Assembly: GCA_031216915.1 (NCBI GenBank)
Contig: CM062292.1
Span: 71,282,956-71,346,955, forward strand
Reading direction: 5' to 3'
DNA: 64,000 nucleotides
From: Pictodentalium vernedei
Taxonomy: Eukaryota > Mollusca > Scaphopoda > Dentaliida > Dentaliidae
Shown: positions 1-11,737 of the stretch, piece by piece
How the letters are laid out: every line of letters begins with the position of its first letter
Numbering within the stretch: position 1 is the stretch's first letter
Position numbers and translations under genes: made by a program
The notes under the pieces: generated by a model
Told to the model about the DNA's origin: nothing
The model's input: only the letters and a program-made list of their open reading frames with translations
Database searches by the model: none

Positions 1-162
1 CACAAATAAAATCTTAATTTCTTTACTTATGTCATTAAAGACATAATTAAATAAAAAATATATACACTTTTCATTACAATATTTCAACTCAAACGTTAAA
101 CAGGAGGTCAGATATACTTAGTGCTTAGCAAACGTTGAGTTGTATATTTTGCGTGCATATAT

Positions 163-232
163 GAATCGACCCGTCGGCAATCTCGCCTGGCATTCAGGAG
201 GCACAACACCTAAACCACTGGACCATTGCACA
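163..232 (-). repeat. tRNA-like SINE head, copy 1
   Basis: Read on the minus strand this 70-base stretch has a tRNA-like A box (TGGTCCAGTGGTTTAGG) and, about 35 bases on, a degenerate B box (GGGTCGATTC). The spacing fits a pol III internal promoter of a tRNA-derived SINE. It resembles Glu/Asp-type tRNAs in the A box but the arms do not pair well, so it is not a working tRNA gene. Confidence 0.55.
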
Positions 233-876
233 CCGTCAAGAAACGATGATTGGTATTCCATTTAAATAGATGATATTCTCATGAATATTTGGTTCACTTT
301 CCTACTGTTAGGTACATGAAAGTGTGAAACGCGCTAGCTACAGTATGACGAAGGTGCTGTGGATGGCCTCAGACGAAGATTGGCACCGGCCTGTCTGTGT
401 ATATTGAAGGACACAATCATTTTTTCGAAGAATTTGGAATGTCAATTTTTGAACCCCGGCCGCGAATCGAACCGTCCAATGGATCACCCGTACCCACCTG
501 CGTATTTTTTTTTTTAATTCGACAAGACTCTCTGACTCTCCATCCCACTCACCACTTCCCCCTTTACATTATCTCATAAATTTGGGAAATGGACTAATGG
601 AGGTCACTTTAATTTGAAAAAATACATTAAACTCAGTTGGGAAAATTTCGCTCTGTCAACTTTTTGGCATATTGAAAAGTTTCCTCTTTTACCAATAATA
701 TCCATTTCCAATGGTTATCGTATTCAAAAGCTACAAAATAATGTCAATCACAAATAAAATTTTAATTTCTTTACTTATGTCATTAAAGACATAATTAAAT
801 AAAAAATATATACACTTTTCATTACAATATTTCAACTCAAACCAAACGTTGAGTTGTATATTTTGCGTGCATATAT

Positions 877-945
877 GAATCGAACCGTCGGTAATCCCGC
901 CTAGCATTCAGGAGACACAACACCTAAACCACTGGACCATTGCAC
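877..945 (-). repeat. tRNA-like SINE head, copy 2
   Basis: This is the duplicate of the head at 163-232. Its B box, GGTTCGATTC on the minus strand, is better preserved. It again ends in TGCAATGGTCCAGTGG on the tRNA 5' side. Its presence in both units shows that the SINE predates the local duplication. Confidence 0.55.
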
Positions 946-1925
946 AACGTCAAGAAACGATGATTGCTATTCCATTTAAATAGATGATATTCTCATGAAT
1001 ATTTGGTTCACTTTCCTACTGTTAGGTACATGAAATTGTGAAACGCTCTGGCTACAGTATGACGAAGGTGCTGTGGATGGCCTCAGACGAAGACAGGCAC
1101 CGGCCTGTCTGTGTATATTGAAGGACACAATCATTTTTTCGAAGAATTTGGAATGTCAATTTTTGAACCCCGGCCGCGAATCGAACCGTCCAATGGAACA
1201 GCCGTACCCACCTCGCGTAATATACAAATTGAGAAGTCGATTTTTTTTTTTAATTCAACTAAACTCTCTGGCTCTCCATCCCACCCACCACCTCCACCTT
1301 TACATTATCTCATAAATTTGGGAAAATGGACTGATGGAGGTCACTTTAATTTGAAAAAATACATTAAACTCAGTTGGGAAAATTTAAACGGATATACTTT
1401 TGAAGACAGCAGAAATTACTTTTATTTATCCAATAAAAAATATATTGGGGTGCCACGGGATATGGTTGTTAAATATCGAGAAGAGGCTAAGCGGGTTAGT
1501 AAATTAGACCTGATTAAGGTATTTTTGTATGGCCCTCTTGGCCTCAAATGAAATGAGGCTAAGAGAGACAGTAAATTATACCTCATTGAGGGATTTTCTC
1601 ATGGCCCTCATGGTGTCATACGACAAAAAAGAGATTCTCCAGAAGGTATCATCGATAGGTATCCTCAAATAATACAATACCAGGTTACAGGTATCCTCAA
1701 ATACCGAAATGAGGCTAAGAGTCGTATATGCGAGTCACTCGTTCGAGTAAATACTCTATGGCTTATTTGCTCGATGAGATTCGAGTCGTTCGAGCAATGA
1801 TTTATCAGTAACTACTGGATAGATTCTTGGTTTTAGGAATGGTATAGGATTTCATGGAGGTTGTCTATCAGTTGGCTATAATCCAAAGGATTCCCATATC
1901 CATTTCAAATAAAGTGGATTATGAT

Positions 1926-2300
1926 GATTTGGAGGGATTGTCGGGTTGTTTGTGGTAAATAGATTTACTGTTATTCAATCGAACTTACCCCCGGAACCCC
2001 CTACGTGCTGTAGCACTACGTGCTAAGCCGGCCAAATGGGGAATATAAGTCCGTTTCAGTAGATTTGGGTGGCTTCTGGTGATTTGGAGGGAATGTCGGG
2101 TTGTTTGTGGTAATTCTACGAAATCTCCGAGGGTTTGGGGAAATTCCTGGCCAGAAAATTACTCTACTTCAATCGATCTTATCCTGGAGCACCTCGGTAC
2201 CATAGCACTACGTGCAAAGCCGATAAAATGGGCAATCTGTATCAAATAAAGTAGTTTTGGGGGATTTGGAGAGATTGTCGGGTTTATTTGGGTAATTCTA
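1926..2300. repeat. Three diverged tandem units of about 155-180 bp
   Basis: The phrase GATTTGGAGGGATTGTCGGG recurs with changes at 1926, 2081 and 2263. Each time it is followed by a Cys-codon-like GTTTGTGGTAA stretch and then by a CACTACGTGC motif. The flank to 2640 is richer in GC than its surroundings and contains GATGGCGGCC and TGACGTCA-like words, but no gene was recognised. Confidence 0.6.
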
Positions 2301-2806
2301 CGAATCGGGAAATTACTCTTGTACAAAGAAACATACCCTTCGAACATACCCCGGTCCTGTAAGAAGCCTTTGGGTAACATAGCAACCACGTGCTACCATA
2401 GAAAACAAGATGGCGGCCTCCAATATACAAAATTGCAGACGGAAACACGTATCACTTAACAACACGCGCCGCGCATGCGCACTAACACCACGTATCACTA
2501 TGGGGATGACGTCACAAGATGGCCGCTTACGCGGGTTATCATGACAACACAACATAGCGCCACTAGGTCACGTGACATGACGTCACTCTCTAGATCCCCC
2601 ACTAGGTCCCCCCAATAGTGCACTATCTCCACATCTACTTCTGACAGTGTTATACTCAAGTCTCAAACTGGTGATGCATTCCATACATAATGCTCTGGTC
2701 GTCTTACATCATATGCCATTTCTAAAGGATGGGAAATGAAGGTAGCTATTGCTTTTCTTGCCACAATGGGCGTGATATTTATTATACCATGGTTACCTAT
2801 TCTAGT

Positions 2807-2817
2807 ATATATAAAAA
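2807..2817 (+). promoter_or_regulatory. TATA box before a small ORF
   Basis: TATATAAAAAG stands 55 bases before the ATG at 2862. It is a strong match to a metazoan TATA box, and transcription would be expected to start near 2837-2842. The match is seen directly. That it drives the small ORF is inferred from spacing. Confidence 0.4.
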
Positions 2818-2861
2818 GCCTATGACATAAATTTTAGCTTTATACACCAACTGTGGTGAAC

Positions 2862-3020
2862 ATGACAGTTTCAGTAGTAAAGATTTACACCTACAATGGA
2901 ACAACATCCAAGCTGACCTTTGGTGACGTCGACCTAAATGCGAATTTGTCTAAATTTATCGCACGTCGCCTCAGGAAGAGTGAAATGAAAGTGGCAATTA
3001 TTTATTACGTTTTTAAATGA
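2862..3020 (+). CDS. Unrecognised 52-residue small ORF with TATA box and polyA signal
   Basis: The frame runs from ATG 2862 to TGA 3018-3020 and gives 52 residues starting MTVSVVKIYTYNG. The middle is mixed polar and hydrophobic, followed by a basic patch (ARRLRK, residues 34-39) and a hydrophobic end (VAIIYYVF). A TATA box lies 55 bases upstream and AATAAA about 53 bases downstream, so the whole could be a compact intron-less unit. The last third resembles, at DNA and protein level, an open stretch just upstream (2700-2823) that encodes EMKVAIAFLATMG followed by a hydrophobic segment, so the two may be a local duplicate. No family was recognised. It could be a mini-gene, the first exon of a larger gene, or part of a mobile element. 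A chance ORF of this length is also possible. Confidence 0.3.
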   Translation: MTVSVVKIYTYNGTTSKLTFGDVDLNANLSKFIARRLRKSEMKVAIIYYVFK

Positions 3021-3072
3021 GTTTATCCCAAAAAAGACATCAAAAATTAACAAACATGCATTGTCTCATATT

Positions 3073-3078
3073 AATAAA
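3073..3078 (+). terminator. polyA signal AATAAA after the small ORF
   Basis: AATAAA occurs 53 bases after the TGA of the 52-residue ORF, with AT-rich sequence following. Such hexamers are common by chance in this AT-rich DNA, so its weight comes only from its position relative to the TATA box and the ORF. Confidence 0.3.
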
Positions 3079-3190
3079 GCATCCATAACTTGAAATAGAA
3101 AGTTAGTATGTTATTAAAATGAAAAAGGCCCCGTTTCTTTTTCCATTTCGATTCGGAGATAATATTGACAGCGGAAGTACCGCTCACCGA

Positions 3191-3391
3191 TGCTCATGTA
3201 AATCACCCAAGCTATAACTTTCAAATTTTGTACATGTCGACAAAAAACACAAGCAATGTTTCAGCCAATGGACCTCCGGTTTTAAACTTTGCTTGTGCTG
3301 GTAATGCTTTGCAACAAATTTGCAATTATTGCTTGGGTGGAATCTCCACTCTGCGGGTGATTTAGTAATAATACACTCTCCACGTACTGTA
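3191..3391 (-). mobile_element. MITE-B copy 1, truncated
   Basis: The right end, ACTCTCCACGTACTGTA at 3375-3391, and a core around ACAAGCAATGTTTCAGCCAA match the complete copy at 50143-50392, in inverse orientation. The outer left arm is lost. The core hairpin is also damaged, because the second half of its palindrome is partly missing. No coding capacity is present, so it is a non-autonomous element that probably used TA target sites. Confidence 0.7.
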
Positions 3392-3481
3392 TGTATGTCT
3401 GGTGCTCAGTAAAATCGAGAACAACTAATAACGACTCTTAATAATCTGACGATTATGGTATAAATTAAATATACCCAAACA

Positions 3482-3594
3482 AGCTTGATGTACCAAACGC
3501 TCATCACTCCTGGTGAAGTGGTGTTAACCGCGCGCCGAATGCTCGCGGTTAACACCACGTCACCACTCGTGGTGAGCATTTGATACACCAAGCT
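3482..3594. repeat. 113-bp imperfect palindrome
   Basis: Arms 3482-3532 and 3544-3594 are inverted copies of each other with few mismatches, round an 11-base spacer. They carry GTGGTGTTAACCGCG and its complement and end in AGCTTGATGTACCAA. It looks like a solo foldback or MITE insertion, and only one copy was seen in the window. Confidence 0.75.
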
Positions 3595-3623
3595 ACTATG
3601 GGTATGTTATATATATACTATTA

Positions 3624-4095
3624 AAAAAAGTAGGGGATATTTGATAAAAGTGATATATATAAATATATTTATATTTTCATCAAAAGGACACTTGAGTCAT
3701 TGCACTGTGACATCTGGTGAATGCTTTCAGCGATAGTTCGGTGTCTGACAAGCACACATTCCACGCACTGAGCTGTAGAAGACATGGACGGTCAGTCAGA
3801 GAATTTACCACATTCAGTCCAAGACATCAATACCTTGTAAATCCTCCTCGGTTCGAGAGACAAGCGCAGATCAGACGTGGGATACTCCTCACCAAACGTC
3901 CAATATCAGCTTGACTGATGTTATTCCATTCTTCCTGCAATGCAGCGGCGAGTTCCTGGACATTGGTGGGGAGTTGTTGGCGTTGTCGTTGGCGCCTGCC
4001 AATCATATCCCAGGCGTACTTGTTTGTGAAAGGTCTGGACTTGGTGCTGGCTAAGGCAGTGTAGTGATGTTCTGCTCCGAATTCTGTAGCGACAC
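3624..4095 (-). mobile_element. Tc1/mariner-type transposon, 3' fragment
   Basis: On the minus strand the frame reads through the C-terminal end of a Tc1-type DDE transposase. It includes QELAAALQEEWNNIS and RLVRSIPR, then RGGFTRY and a stop near 3830. Before it, the catalytic-end motif PAPSPDL is preceded by an in-frame stop. After it comes an end sequence, AAAGTAGGGGATATTTGATA (plus-strand 3627-3646), which matches inverted sequence at the end of the copy at 34541-35466. The DNA-binding and first catalytic parts are absent. It is a 5'-truncated, dead copy of the same family as the one at 34.5 kb. Confidence 0.85.
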
Positions 4096-4798
4096 GGGTC
4101 CTCTGTGCTCTTGCATTGTCATCTTGGAAAATGGGTATATTCTTTGTTTATGTATTGTTGTTTTAGGTCACTTTCAGCATCTGCAGCTACGGCATGACCG
4201 CAAGAAATGTATGCAGTCAAGTTTATCATATCGTTTAGACCTATGCTACATACTTTGGAGGACTTTCACCCCAGGCGTTGGTTCTGGGTCCTATTTTACC
4301 AACACCGACCGACTCATCGGGTCACGTGACTATGACGTTACATGAGATCACCTGTGCGATTTTTCAGTCATAATTTTTATTGAGTGAAATCGGCTACCAC
4401 TTGCAAGTTCTTGTTCGTCCAAGGCAAAGTTTATGTAGTTTACGATTTACTCTTTCGTTAACAGTAGGATACACGTCCTCAGAGGACAGACATTTTAAGC
4501 CCACCATAGCTGATGGCAGTGTAATATTTGCCAAGAATTTGTGCTTGCAGCTCAGATGCAAAGATTTGTGAAAGATGTAATAGTAGGAAAGCTTTTCTCC
4601 GGTGATGGACATTCAGACGTGCACTTTTCGCCTATTTTCATCATACAACGATCCAATAAATTTTCAGAATACGACAAGAAAATTAACCTATGGAAAATTA
4701 ACCTGTACAGAGTCACTCTCATCCTGATGTATGGTTGAATAAATTTCACAGGTTCAAGTTTGGTTTTTTTGTGAAAAAAGTGATGAACAATAAGGATA

Positions 4799-5000
4799 TA
4801 CTTAACGCTTTATTTAACACGAAAGGCAGACGACACTTGCAATCAAAATTCTTGAATAACTATTTTTTCATTTTTACGTCAAAAACATAACTTATGCAAT
4901 GTTTCTTAGATAAAAAGAAAATGAAAAATATAATGCTTAGTTATTTTTTGTGAATAACGCTGGCCGTTTTTGGCCATTACGTTGTTTCTGGTGAAAGCGT
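4799..5000. mobile_element. MITE-C relic with eroded palindrome
   Basis: Ends such as AAAGGCAGACGACACTTGCAA on one side and CTGGCCGTTTTTGGCCATTA on the other belong to the TTAA-type MITE-C family (see 42688-42937). The central palindrome is largely lost, leaving only parts of the GTCAAAAACATAACTTATG arm. It is the oldest-looking copy in the window. Confidence 0.65.
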
Positions 5001-6400
5001 CATGTCTCTGCTTCCCCCAACTCTTAGTTTTGGAGGGGGAGGATTAAAAACATCGAGGGTGTTAAGGTGGGGGTATGTTGGTCCGATGTTTAACTCCTTC
5101 AACGCAGAGTTTCTGAACTGGTTTTGAATTTTGTACATCGAAATATTTGCAACAAAACAAGCGAATTGGTTATATATTTGAGGAACTGTGATTTAATCCC
5201 ACAGCCCCGTGAGATTAAATTAATATGACAATACGCAAGGCGTAAGAAGGAACCCCAAAGTATCCAACGTATTGAAATATTTCATTCCGCAACCATTACT
5301 CCAAAAACATTTTGGTTTATTCAGTCGAATTCCTGCAACTGTTTAATTTCAGCCAAACAAGAATACGTTTCACAGTACTAAATATTTTCTCATAGGCGAC
5401 CATTATAACGTTCAGGCGAAAAAAAATATGGTCGCATCATTTTAAATTTAGCATTCAAATATTTTTTGTCAACTATAGCCCTTCAGACAACCTTTTAATG
5501 ATTTTTAAACAGGGGTCATGCAACAAATAAAAGAAAAACTAACAGAAAGGGAAGTGCTGGTCACATGTTCATATTTCTCAGGGAATTCCCAAACAAAACA
5601 CACCAATAGTCAAACAAATTTTTAGGTTCTAAAAGTCCTCAAATCATCCTCTTTATTCATCTGGAACATTCAAAAGTAATGCAAAATGTCAGTAGACTTC
5701 TTCAAATGTTTATTGAAACAATATATTTCCCCAAGACTGCTTAGTTTTGGGAATTACATAATTTCCGAGCGCAACTTTTCGAGGCATGTAAATCTAATTA
5801 AAATATTTACAACAGTTATACCTATGAGCAAACCCAACCCTACCAAAGCTACAGTTACCTCTTTCATGTGATGAAAGAGTTATTTCTGCAATAGAATTCA
5901 ACTTTTGGCTTCTGTCTAGTCCAAAGCATGGGAAATTTGTTCTTTTGAAGAGAACTGTCCAATCTGTGTCAAATAGGCTTAAAAACTGTTATTGCCTCCG
6001 ACAGAATTTCTACTCTATTACCCAATAAGTTGGGAGGGATAAGAATTCACAGCTTTCTTTGAAACTACCCAAATCCCAAAATAAAACTAAAATCTGCATC
6101 AGCACACAAAACCTTTTCACAAAATCTGTTTTAATTAATCATACAGCAAGATAAATAGGGCCCCACCACCACGAAACAATATGTCAATTTTGTTTCAAAA
6201 TTGGGGTTGTGCAGGGCTTATAGTTCCTCTAAATTTGGGAGAATCCATTTGGATTCTTGCGGAAATCGTTCCGAGAATTCAGACCTGCTATGGGCCAGGA
6301 TCCTATTAGGTCAGTATGATTGAACCCCTGTTGCATACTGATAATACATGTTAACCTTTTACCCAATACAGCTTTTTTAATTTTTACAACACCAACTACT
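5001..6400. other. No gene or repeat recognised
   Basis: AT-rich sequence with short open frames of no recognisable content. A short CCCCCAACTC / GAGGGGGAGG hairpin-like pair lies at 5018-5045. Nothing else was supported here. Confidence 0.5.
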
Positions 6401-6404
6401 GATT

Positions 6405-7703
6405 TTTACCCCCCCCCCCCTCCCCCCTGGGCCCTTAATCGCTCACCTGACGAGGTGGTTCAGAGAAGTATTTTGGGTCAGATTCAGTTAGTCAAGGTTC
6501 ATGGACACTACATAGGAATAATGTTATGAAATTATTCATAATTCTATTGTCTATGTTAGATGATTATTAGCATAGGTCTTCCTGATTGCTTCCAATTCTG
6601 ACAGCTGTAGACAAGTACGGCCAAACTTCCAAAGGTTGTTGTGTCACTGCACTTTGAAAGGCAAATTTTATGGAAAAGCTCTAAGGAATGGATTTGAACA
6701 TTTATGAACAATCTCAAACCTAACCCACCCCTGCCCAAATATTAAGCCACAGACCTGAAATGAACAAACTAAAATCTGCCCCCCCCCCCCCCCCCCCGCG
6801 ATACCAAATATGAAAGGGTTCTGACTGGCAGGAACCAAACTGGAACAAATTTACATCTGACCTCCCCAGAGATGTTGTACACCAAATATTAAAGCATTTA
6901 ACTAGTGGGTCTGAAGAAAAAGATTTTTAAAGAAATTTTCTCATGTTGCTTTGAGTTAATTTGCACTCCCATAATGAGCCCATATATTAACCCATAGATT
7001 TGGCTTGAACAAACATGAATCTGACCCCCTTAGAGATGCTGTAAGCCAAATACGAAAGGATTCTGACTGGTGGATCTGAAAAAAACGAGTTTTAAAGAAA
7101 TTTCCTCATACTGCACTGAGTTAAACTTTGGGCTTCAATAGATAGACTAAATATTAACCCAGAGACCCGATTCAAACAAACTTCAATCTACCCTCCCCCC
7201 TGCCCCCCACCCCACGAGAAATGTTGCATTCCAAATATGAAAGCATTCTGACTGGTGGATCTGAAGGAGGTTTTCAAAGAAATTTCCTCATGTTGCACTG
7301 TTGATATTTGGGTGCCCATAGGGAGCCCAAATATCAACTCAGGGACTTGATTTGAACAAACCTGAACCTATCCCTCCCACCCCTAGAGATGCTGTATACC
7401 AAGTATCAAAAGATTCTTATACATGGTTCTGGAGAAGATTTTTTTTTCATTTTTGGAAAACAATTTATGCATGCTATCAGAGAAATGCTTGGGGCCCCCT
7501 GTCGGTGTGGCAACGTTATTTGAACAAACTGGGATTCATATATGATAAGGAACATGAATATCAAATTTGGTTCAATTCGGCTCAGTTGTTTATGAGGAAA
7601 GGTTAGTAATGTAAAGTTCACACCGGACAGGATGGACTGATGGTGGACAGACAGAAAGTCATCATTTAAGCGCCCCCTGACTTACAGTCAGGTGAGCTAA
7701 AAA
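6405..7703 (+). mobile_element. E1: tandem-unit element, head to CAGGTGAGCTAAAAA tail
   Basis: The head has GGGCCCTTAATCGCTCACCTG near 6428-6448. The tail is GTCAGGTGAGCTAAAAA, ending near 7703. Inside are repeated units of about 165 bp carrying GGAGCCCAAATATNAACCC, GAACAAACNTGAATCTNACC, a C-rich run and GATCTGAAGAAGA. The head motif CTCACCTG and the tail motif CAGGTGAG are inverted copies. No open frame is kept, so it is non-autonomous. The mechanism is unknown to me. The architecture recalls the tandem-repeat-bearing non-autonomous elements described in bivalves, but the termini differ from those I remember. Confidence 0.7.
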
Positions 7704-7727
7704 TAAACAATATTCATCAAGCGTAAT

Positions 7728-7785
7728 AATTATGGATGTTACTAGAACCGGCTGATGAGAGCCGGTTCCAATGACAGCCATAATT
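7728..7785. repeat. 58-bp hairpin
   Basis: Arms 7728-7753 and 7760-7785 pair with a few mismatches round GATGAG, with a perfect stem of GAACCGGCT and AGCCGGTTC. It sits 25 bases after the tail of E1. A single copy was seen. Confidence 0.6.
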
Positions 7786-8152
7786 GTACAAATTTTATTG
7801 CCAGTGTCACAATATTTCAGGTCATGTTAGTGTTGTATTGGTTAATTTGCTGCCTTTGTGTTAGGTAAAGGGTTAAACTGACTCAGATCTTTTCATGTGA
7901 ATCCTAGTTGCAATGTTACGAGAAGCTACATGGTTTCTCACTGGTTTTGTTGCACGGATCTCTACGGGAATCGATTCTCAGATTCTTATAAGCCCTGGCT
8001 GAGGCTATATAATCCACCAATATCAATAGAAAGTGCCATTTTATCTCAACAAATGATGTCAAATATTCTTTCACCTAGTGATGAGGTAAATTATAGCCCT
8101 GGATGTACACCCCCCCCCCCCGCCCCCAAGCTCTCAGTATGCATTGTTTCCT

Positions 8153-10725
8153 AAAACAAGAGACCCCAGGGGGCCTGAGGGCGCCCACCTGTACATGGTA
8201 ACCTAAATATCAACCCAGAGAATTGATTTCAACAAGTTGCATCTACTCCTCCTAAGAAAAGCTTATACCAAATATCCAAAGATTCTGACAAGTGGATCTA
8301 AAAAAAATGATTTTTAATGAATATTCCTCATATTGAACGGAGTTATAATTTGGGCTCCCACAGGGAGCCCATATATGAACCCAGGGACTTGGCTTTAACA
8401 AACTTGAATCTCACCCCCCCCCCCTCCCCCTAAGGATGCCGCACACCAAATACCAAAACATTTCAACTGCTGGATCTGAAGAAGAGGATTTTTAAAGAAA
8501 ATTCCTCATTTTGAACTAAGTTACAATTCGAGCTCCCACACTGAGCCCAAACATGGACCTAGGGAGATGGCTTGAACATATATGAACCCAGGGACTTGGC
8601 TTTAACAAACTTGAATCTCACCCCCCCCCCCCCCCCCCTAAGGATGCCGCACACCAAATACCAAAACATTTCAACTGCTGGATCTGAAGAAGAAGATTTT
8701 TAAAGAAAATTCCTCATTTTGAACTAAGTTACAATTCGAGCTCCCACACTGAGCCCAAACATGGACCTAGGGAGATGGCTTGAACAAACTTGAATCTAGC
8801 CTCCTAAGGATGCTGCATAAAAAATATCAAAAGCATTCATCTGCTGGACCTGAAGAAGATTTTTTTTTAAAATTCCTCATTTCGAACTAAGTTACAATTC
8901 AAGCTCCCACAGTGAGCCCAAATATGGACCTAGGGACATGGCTTTAACAAACTTGAATCTCACCCCCCTAAGGATGCCGCACACCAAATATCAAATCATT
9001 CCAACTGCTGGATCTGAAGAAGAAGATTTTTAAAGAAAATTCCTCATTTTGAACTAAGTTACAATTCGAGCTCCCACAGTGAGCCCAAACATGGACATAG
9101 GGACATGACTTGAACAAACTTGATCTTGCATCCTAAGGATTCTGCATAAAAAATATCAAAAGCATTCATCTGCTGGATCTGAAGAAGATTTTTTAAGAAA
9201 ATTCCTCATTTCGAACTAAGTTACAATTCAAGCTCCCACAGTGAGTCCAAATATGGACCTAGGGACATGGCTTGAACAAACTTGAATCTCACCCCCCTAA
9301 GAATGCTGCATACCAAATATTAAAACATTCTGTCTGCTGGATCTGATGAAGAAGATTTTTAAAGAAAATTCCTCATTTTGAACTACATGTAAGTTATCAT
9401 TTGGGCTCCCACAGTGAGCCCAAATATGGACCTAGGGACATAGCTTGAACAAACTTGAATCTCACCCCCCTAAGGATGCTGCATACCAAATATCGAAACT
9501 TTCTGACTGCTGGATCTGAAGAAGATTTTTAAAGAAAATTCCTCATTTTGAACTAAGTTATAATTCGGGTTACCACAGTGAGCCCAAATATGAACCCAGG
9601 GACTTGGCTTGAACAACTTGAATCTCACCCCCTAAGCATGCTGCATACCCAATGTCAAAAGATTCTGCTGCTGGATCTTGAGAAGAAGATTTTCAAAGAA
9701 ATTTGCCTGAAATGCACTAAGTTCAAATTTGGGCTCCTATACTGAGACCAAATATGAACCCAGGGGGCTGATTTGAACAAACTTGAATCAGATCCACCCC
9801 ACAATGTTGCATATCAAATATCAAAAGATTCTGCCTGCTGGATCTGGAGAAGAAGATTTTTTAAGAAATTTGCCTGAAATGCACTAAGTTCGAATTCGGG
9901 CTTCTATAGTGAGCCCAAATATGAATCCAGGGAGCTAATTTGAACAAACTTGAATCAGAGCCACCCCACAATGTCGCATACCAAATATCAAAAGATTCTG
10001 CCTGCTGGATCTGGAGAAGAATATTTTTAAAGAAATTTGCCTGAAATGCTTCTATGGTGAGCCCAAATATGAATACAGGGGGTCGATTTGAACAAACTTG
10101 AATCAGATCCACCCCACAATGTTGCATACCAAATATCAGAAGATTCTGCCAGCTGAATCTGGTGATGAAGATTTTTTAAGAAATTTGCCTGAAATGCACT
10201 AAGTTTGAATTCGGGCTCCTATACTGAGCCCAAATATAAACCCAGGAGATATGGCGTTTTACTTTTTTCAATTTTTAGCTCCTGTGGTTTCCATGGGGCT
10301 ACAGAAAAAGAAAATTTGGCATAAATTAGGTACTTATGACCCAATAAGCCCTCACATAAAATTTGATTCAAATCAGCCTCTCGGTTCGGAAAATAGAAAT
10401 TTTGGGCGGGGCCAAAAATTTTGCCCCTCCCATAACGATGCCATCAAACTTCGCTTAAAGAAATCCAAGTCTACACCTTAAAAGGAAGCTGCATACCATA
10501 TATCAAGTCTCTGCTACTGCTGGTTGATAAGAAGATTTTGGTGCCCCTTCGGGGCATGGCACCACCCAGGAGAAGGGGGCAACTTCATTTGAACAAATCT
10601 GAATTGGCATTAGGTAATAAACATTTACCCAACATTTGAATAATGTAAAGTTAACGCCGGACGGACGGCGGACAGAATGTGATCAGTAAAGCTCCCACTG
10701 AGCTTTGCTCAGGTGAGCTAAAAAA
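8153..10725 (+). mobile_element. E2: longest array of about 165-bp units
   Basis: The head is AAAACAAGAGACCCCAGG from 8153, with a CACCTG motif near 8188, and the tail is AGGTGAGCTAAAAA at 10711-10725. GAGCCC-type unit starts fall at 8365, 8543, 8751, 8914, 9081, 9243, 9416, 9580, 9744, 9911, 10049 and 10225. The spacing is mostly 162-178 bases, with one short unit of 138 and one long unit of 208 that repeats part of a neighbour. The last 450 bases are a different, non-tandem segment (CCATGGGGCTACAG, AATTTTGGGCGGGGCC) that is shared with E3 and E4. No gene is present. Confidence 0.8.
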
Positions 10726-11104
10726 CTTTATTAATTTATAAATAAATTGATGGTGACATGAATTTCCCATTATTTTTTAATCACATTCTTGCTTCTGAAC
10801 ACATTTCACATTGTGTTTGATATTCTGCAATCTTTTTAAGAAAAAGCCTAAGTTTTCTCAGTTAAGGCACCTCGAGTCATAAAACAGTGATTTTTTCCAA
10901 CAGAATGACCAATACCTGCTACTGTGGTGTCTCATGACACTGTTAAAATTCCTAAAATCATCAAATATTGATTCATTGGTGCTGTGCTTGTGCTGCAAAT
11001 ATCCACAAGTGCACTTTCACTATTTTGGTTTTAATCCCCACGGACATGCATTCTGTCAAAAGGAGTGAAATTGTAGAAAATATGTTCACAAAGAGGACAA
11101 GTTA

Positions 11105-11360
11105 CAGTACAGTCGCCGTGGACGGGTTGTAATACACGCGTGGGCAGTGATGTCCACTCATGCATTTACCAGTCAATAAAAATCATCATCTACAAAATTT
11201 TAATTGATAAAGCATCGGTTTGTACCTGGTGCTTCATTATTTAAATTTTTGATGATTATACCTATAGTTAGTGTTTGGCATCAAATATTATTGTATGAAT
11301 TTGTATCCGTGGAAATATTGACCATCCATGGAAAGTGAGCAGTACACTGCCACTGTACTG
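11105..11360. mobile_element. MITE-F, complete copy with TA flanks
   Basis: CAGTACAGTCGCCGTGGACG at the left and the inverted CCACTGTACTG at the right are flanked by TA on each side (11103-11104 and 11361-11362). The inner part holds an inverted pair, AAAATCATCATC and TTTGATGATTAT, with a GCATCGGTTTGTACCTGGTGC hairpin at the centre. The TA target and CAGT ends suggest mobilisation by a Tc1/mariner-type transposase. Relatives lie at 17173, 31191 and 43008. Confidence 0.8.
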
Positions 11361-11489
11361 TATTTGTTTCAAGTATATAATATACTCTTTGATGTTTAAT
11401 ATACTTGTGATGGGCTGGGTCCAAAGTACTCAGTACTCGTAGTGCTCGAGTACCACTTTTTTGATAAAATACTCAATACTTGCCAGCCC

Positions 11490-11532
11490 AGATTTTTGTA
11501 TGTGTGTGTGTGTGTGGGGGGGGGGGGGGGGA
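11490..11532. repeat. (TG)n followed by a G run
   Basis: A short TG microsatellite leads directly into about 16 G residues. This GT-to-G transition recurs at 24606-24648, where (TG)n passes into G-rich sequence. Confidence 0.8.
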
Positions 11533-11737
11533 GGTTGGAGGGTGAAAGATAGCTGCAAATTATTTAAAATGTTGACCCAGGCAAATGAAAGGCAAATGAA
11601 AAGCAAACAAACATTTCATCCAAAGGACAGACAGACAGACATGCAGTAACAAATTTGGGAAGCCTAAATAAAAGTAGTGACTAACTTGAAATGAAAAATA
11701 TAGATAGAAGAGCCAGGGCAATGTTGTCAAACAGAAA

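Larger units (their letters stand above)
1..1385. repeat. Tandem duplication, about 0.75-kb period
   Basis: Two diverged copies lie head to tail, 1-648 and 749-1385, separated by about 100 bases. The first copy has about 34 extra bases near 90-125. Both hold the same order of parts: an AT-rich start, a tRNA-like stretch, then a block around GAATTTGGAATGTCAATTT. Short open frames in the block (397-579 and 1111-1551) mirror each other only because the DNA is duplicated. I see no reason to call them genes. Confidence 0.85.
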
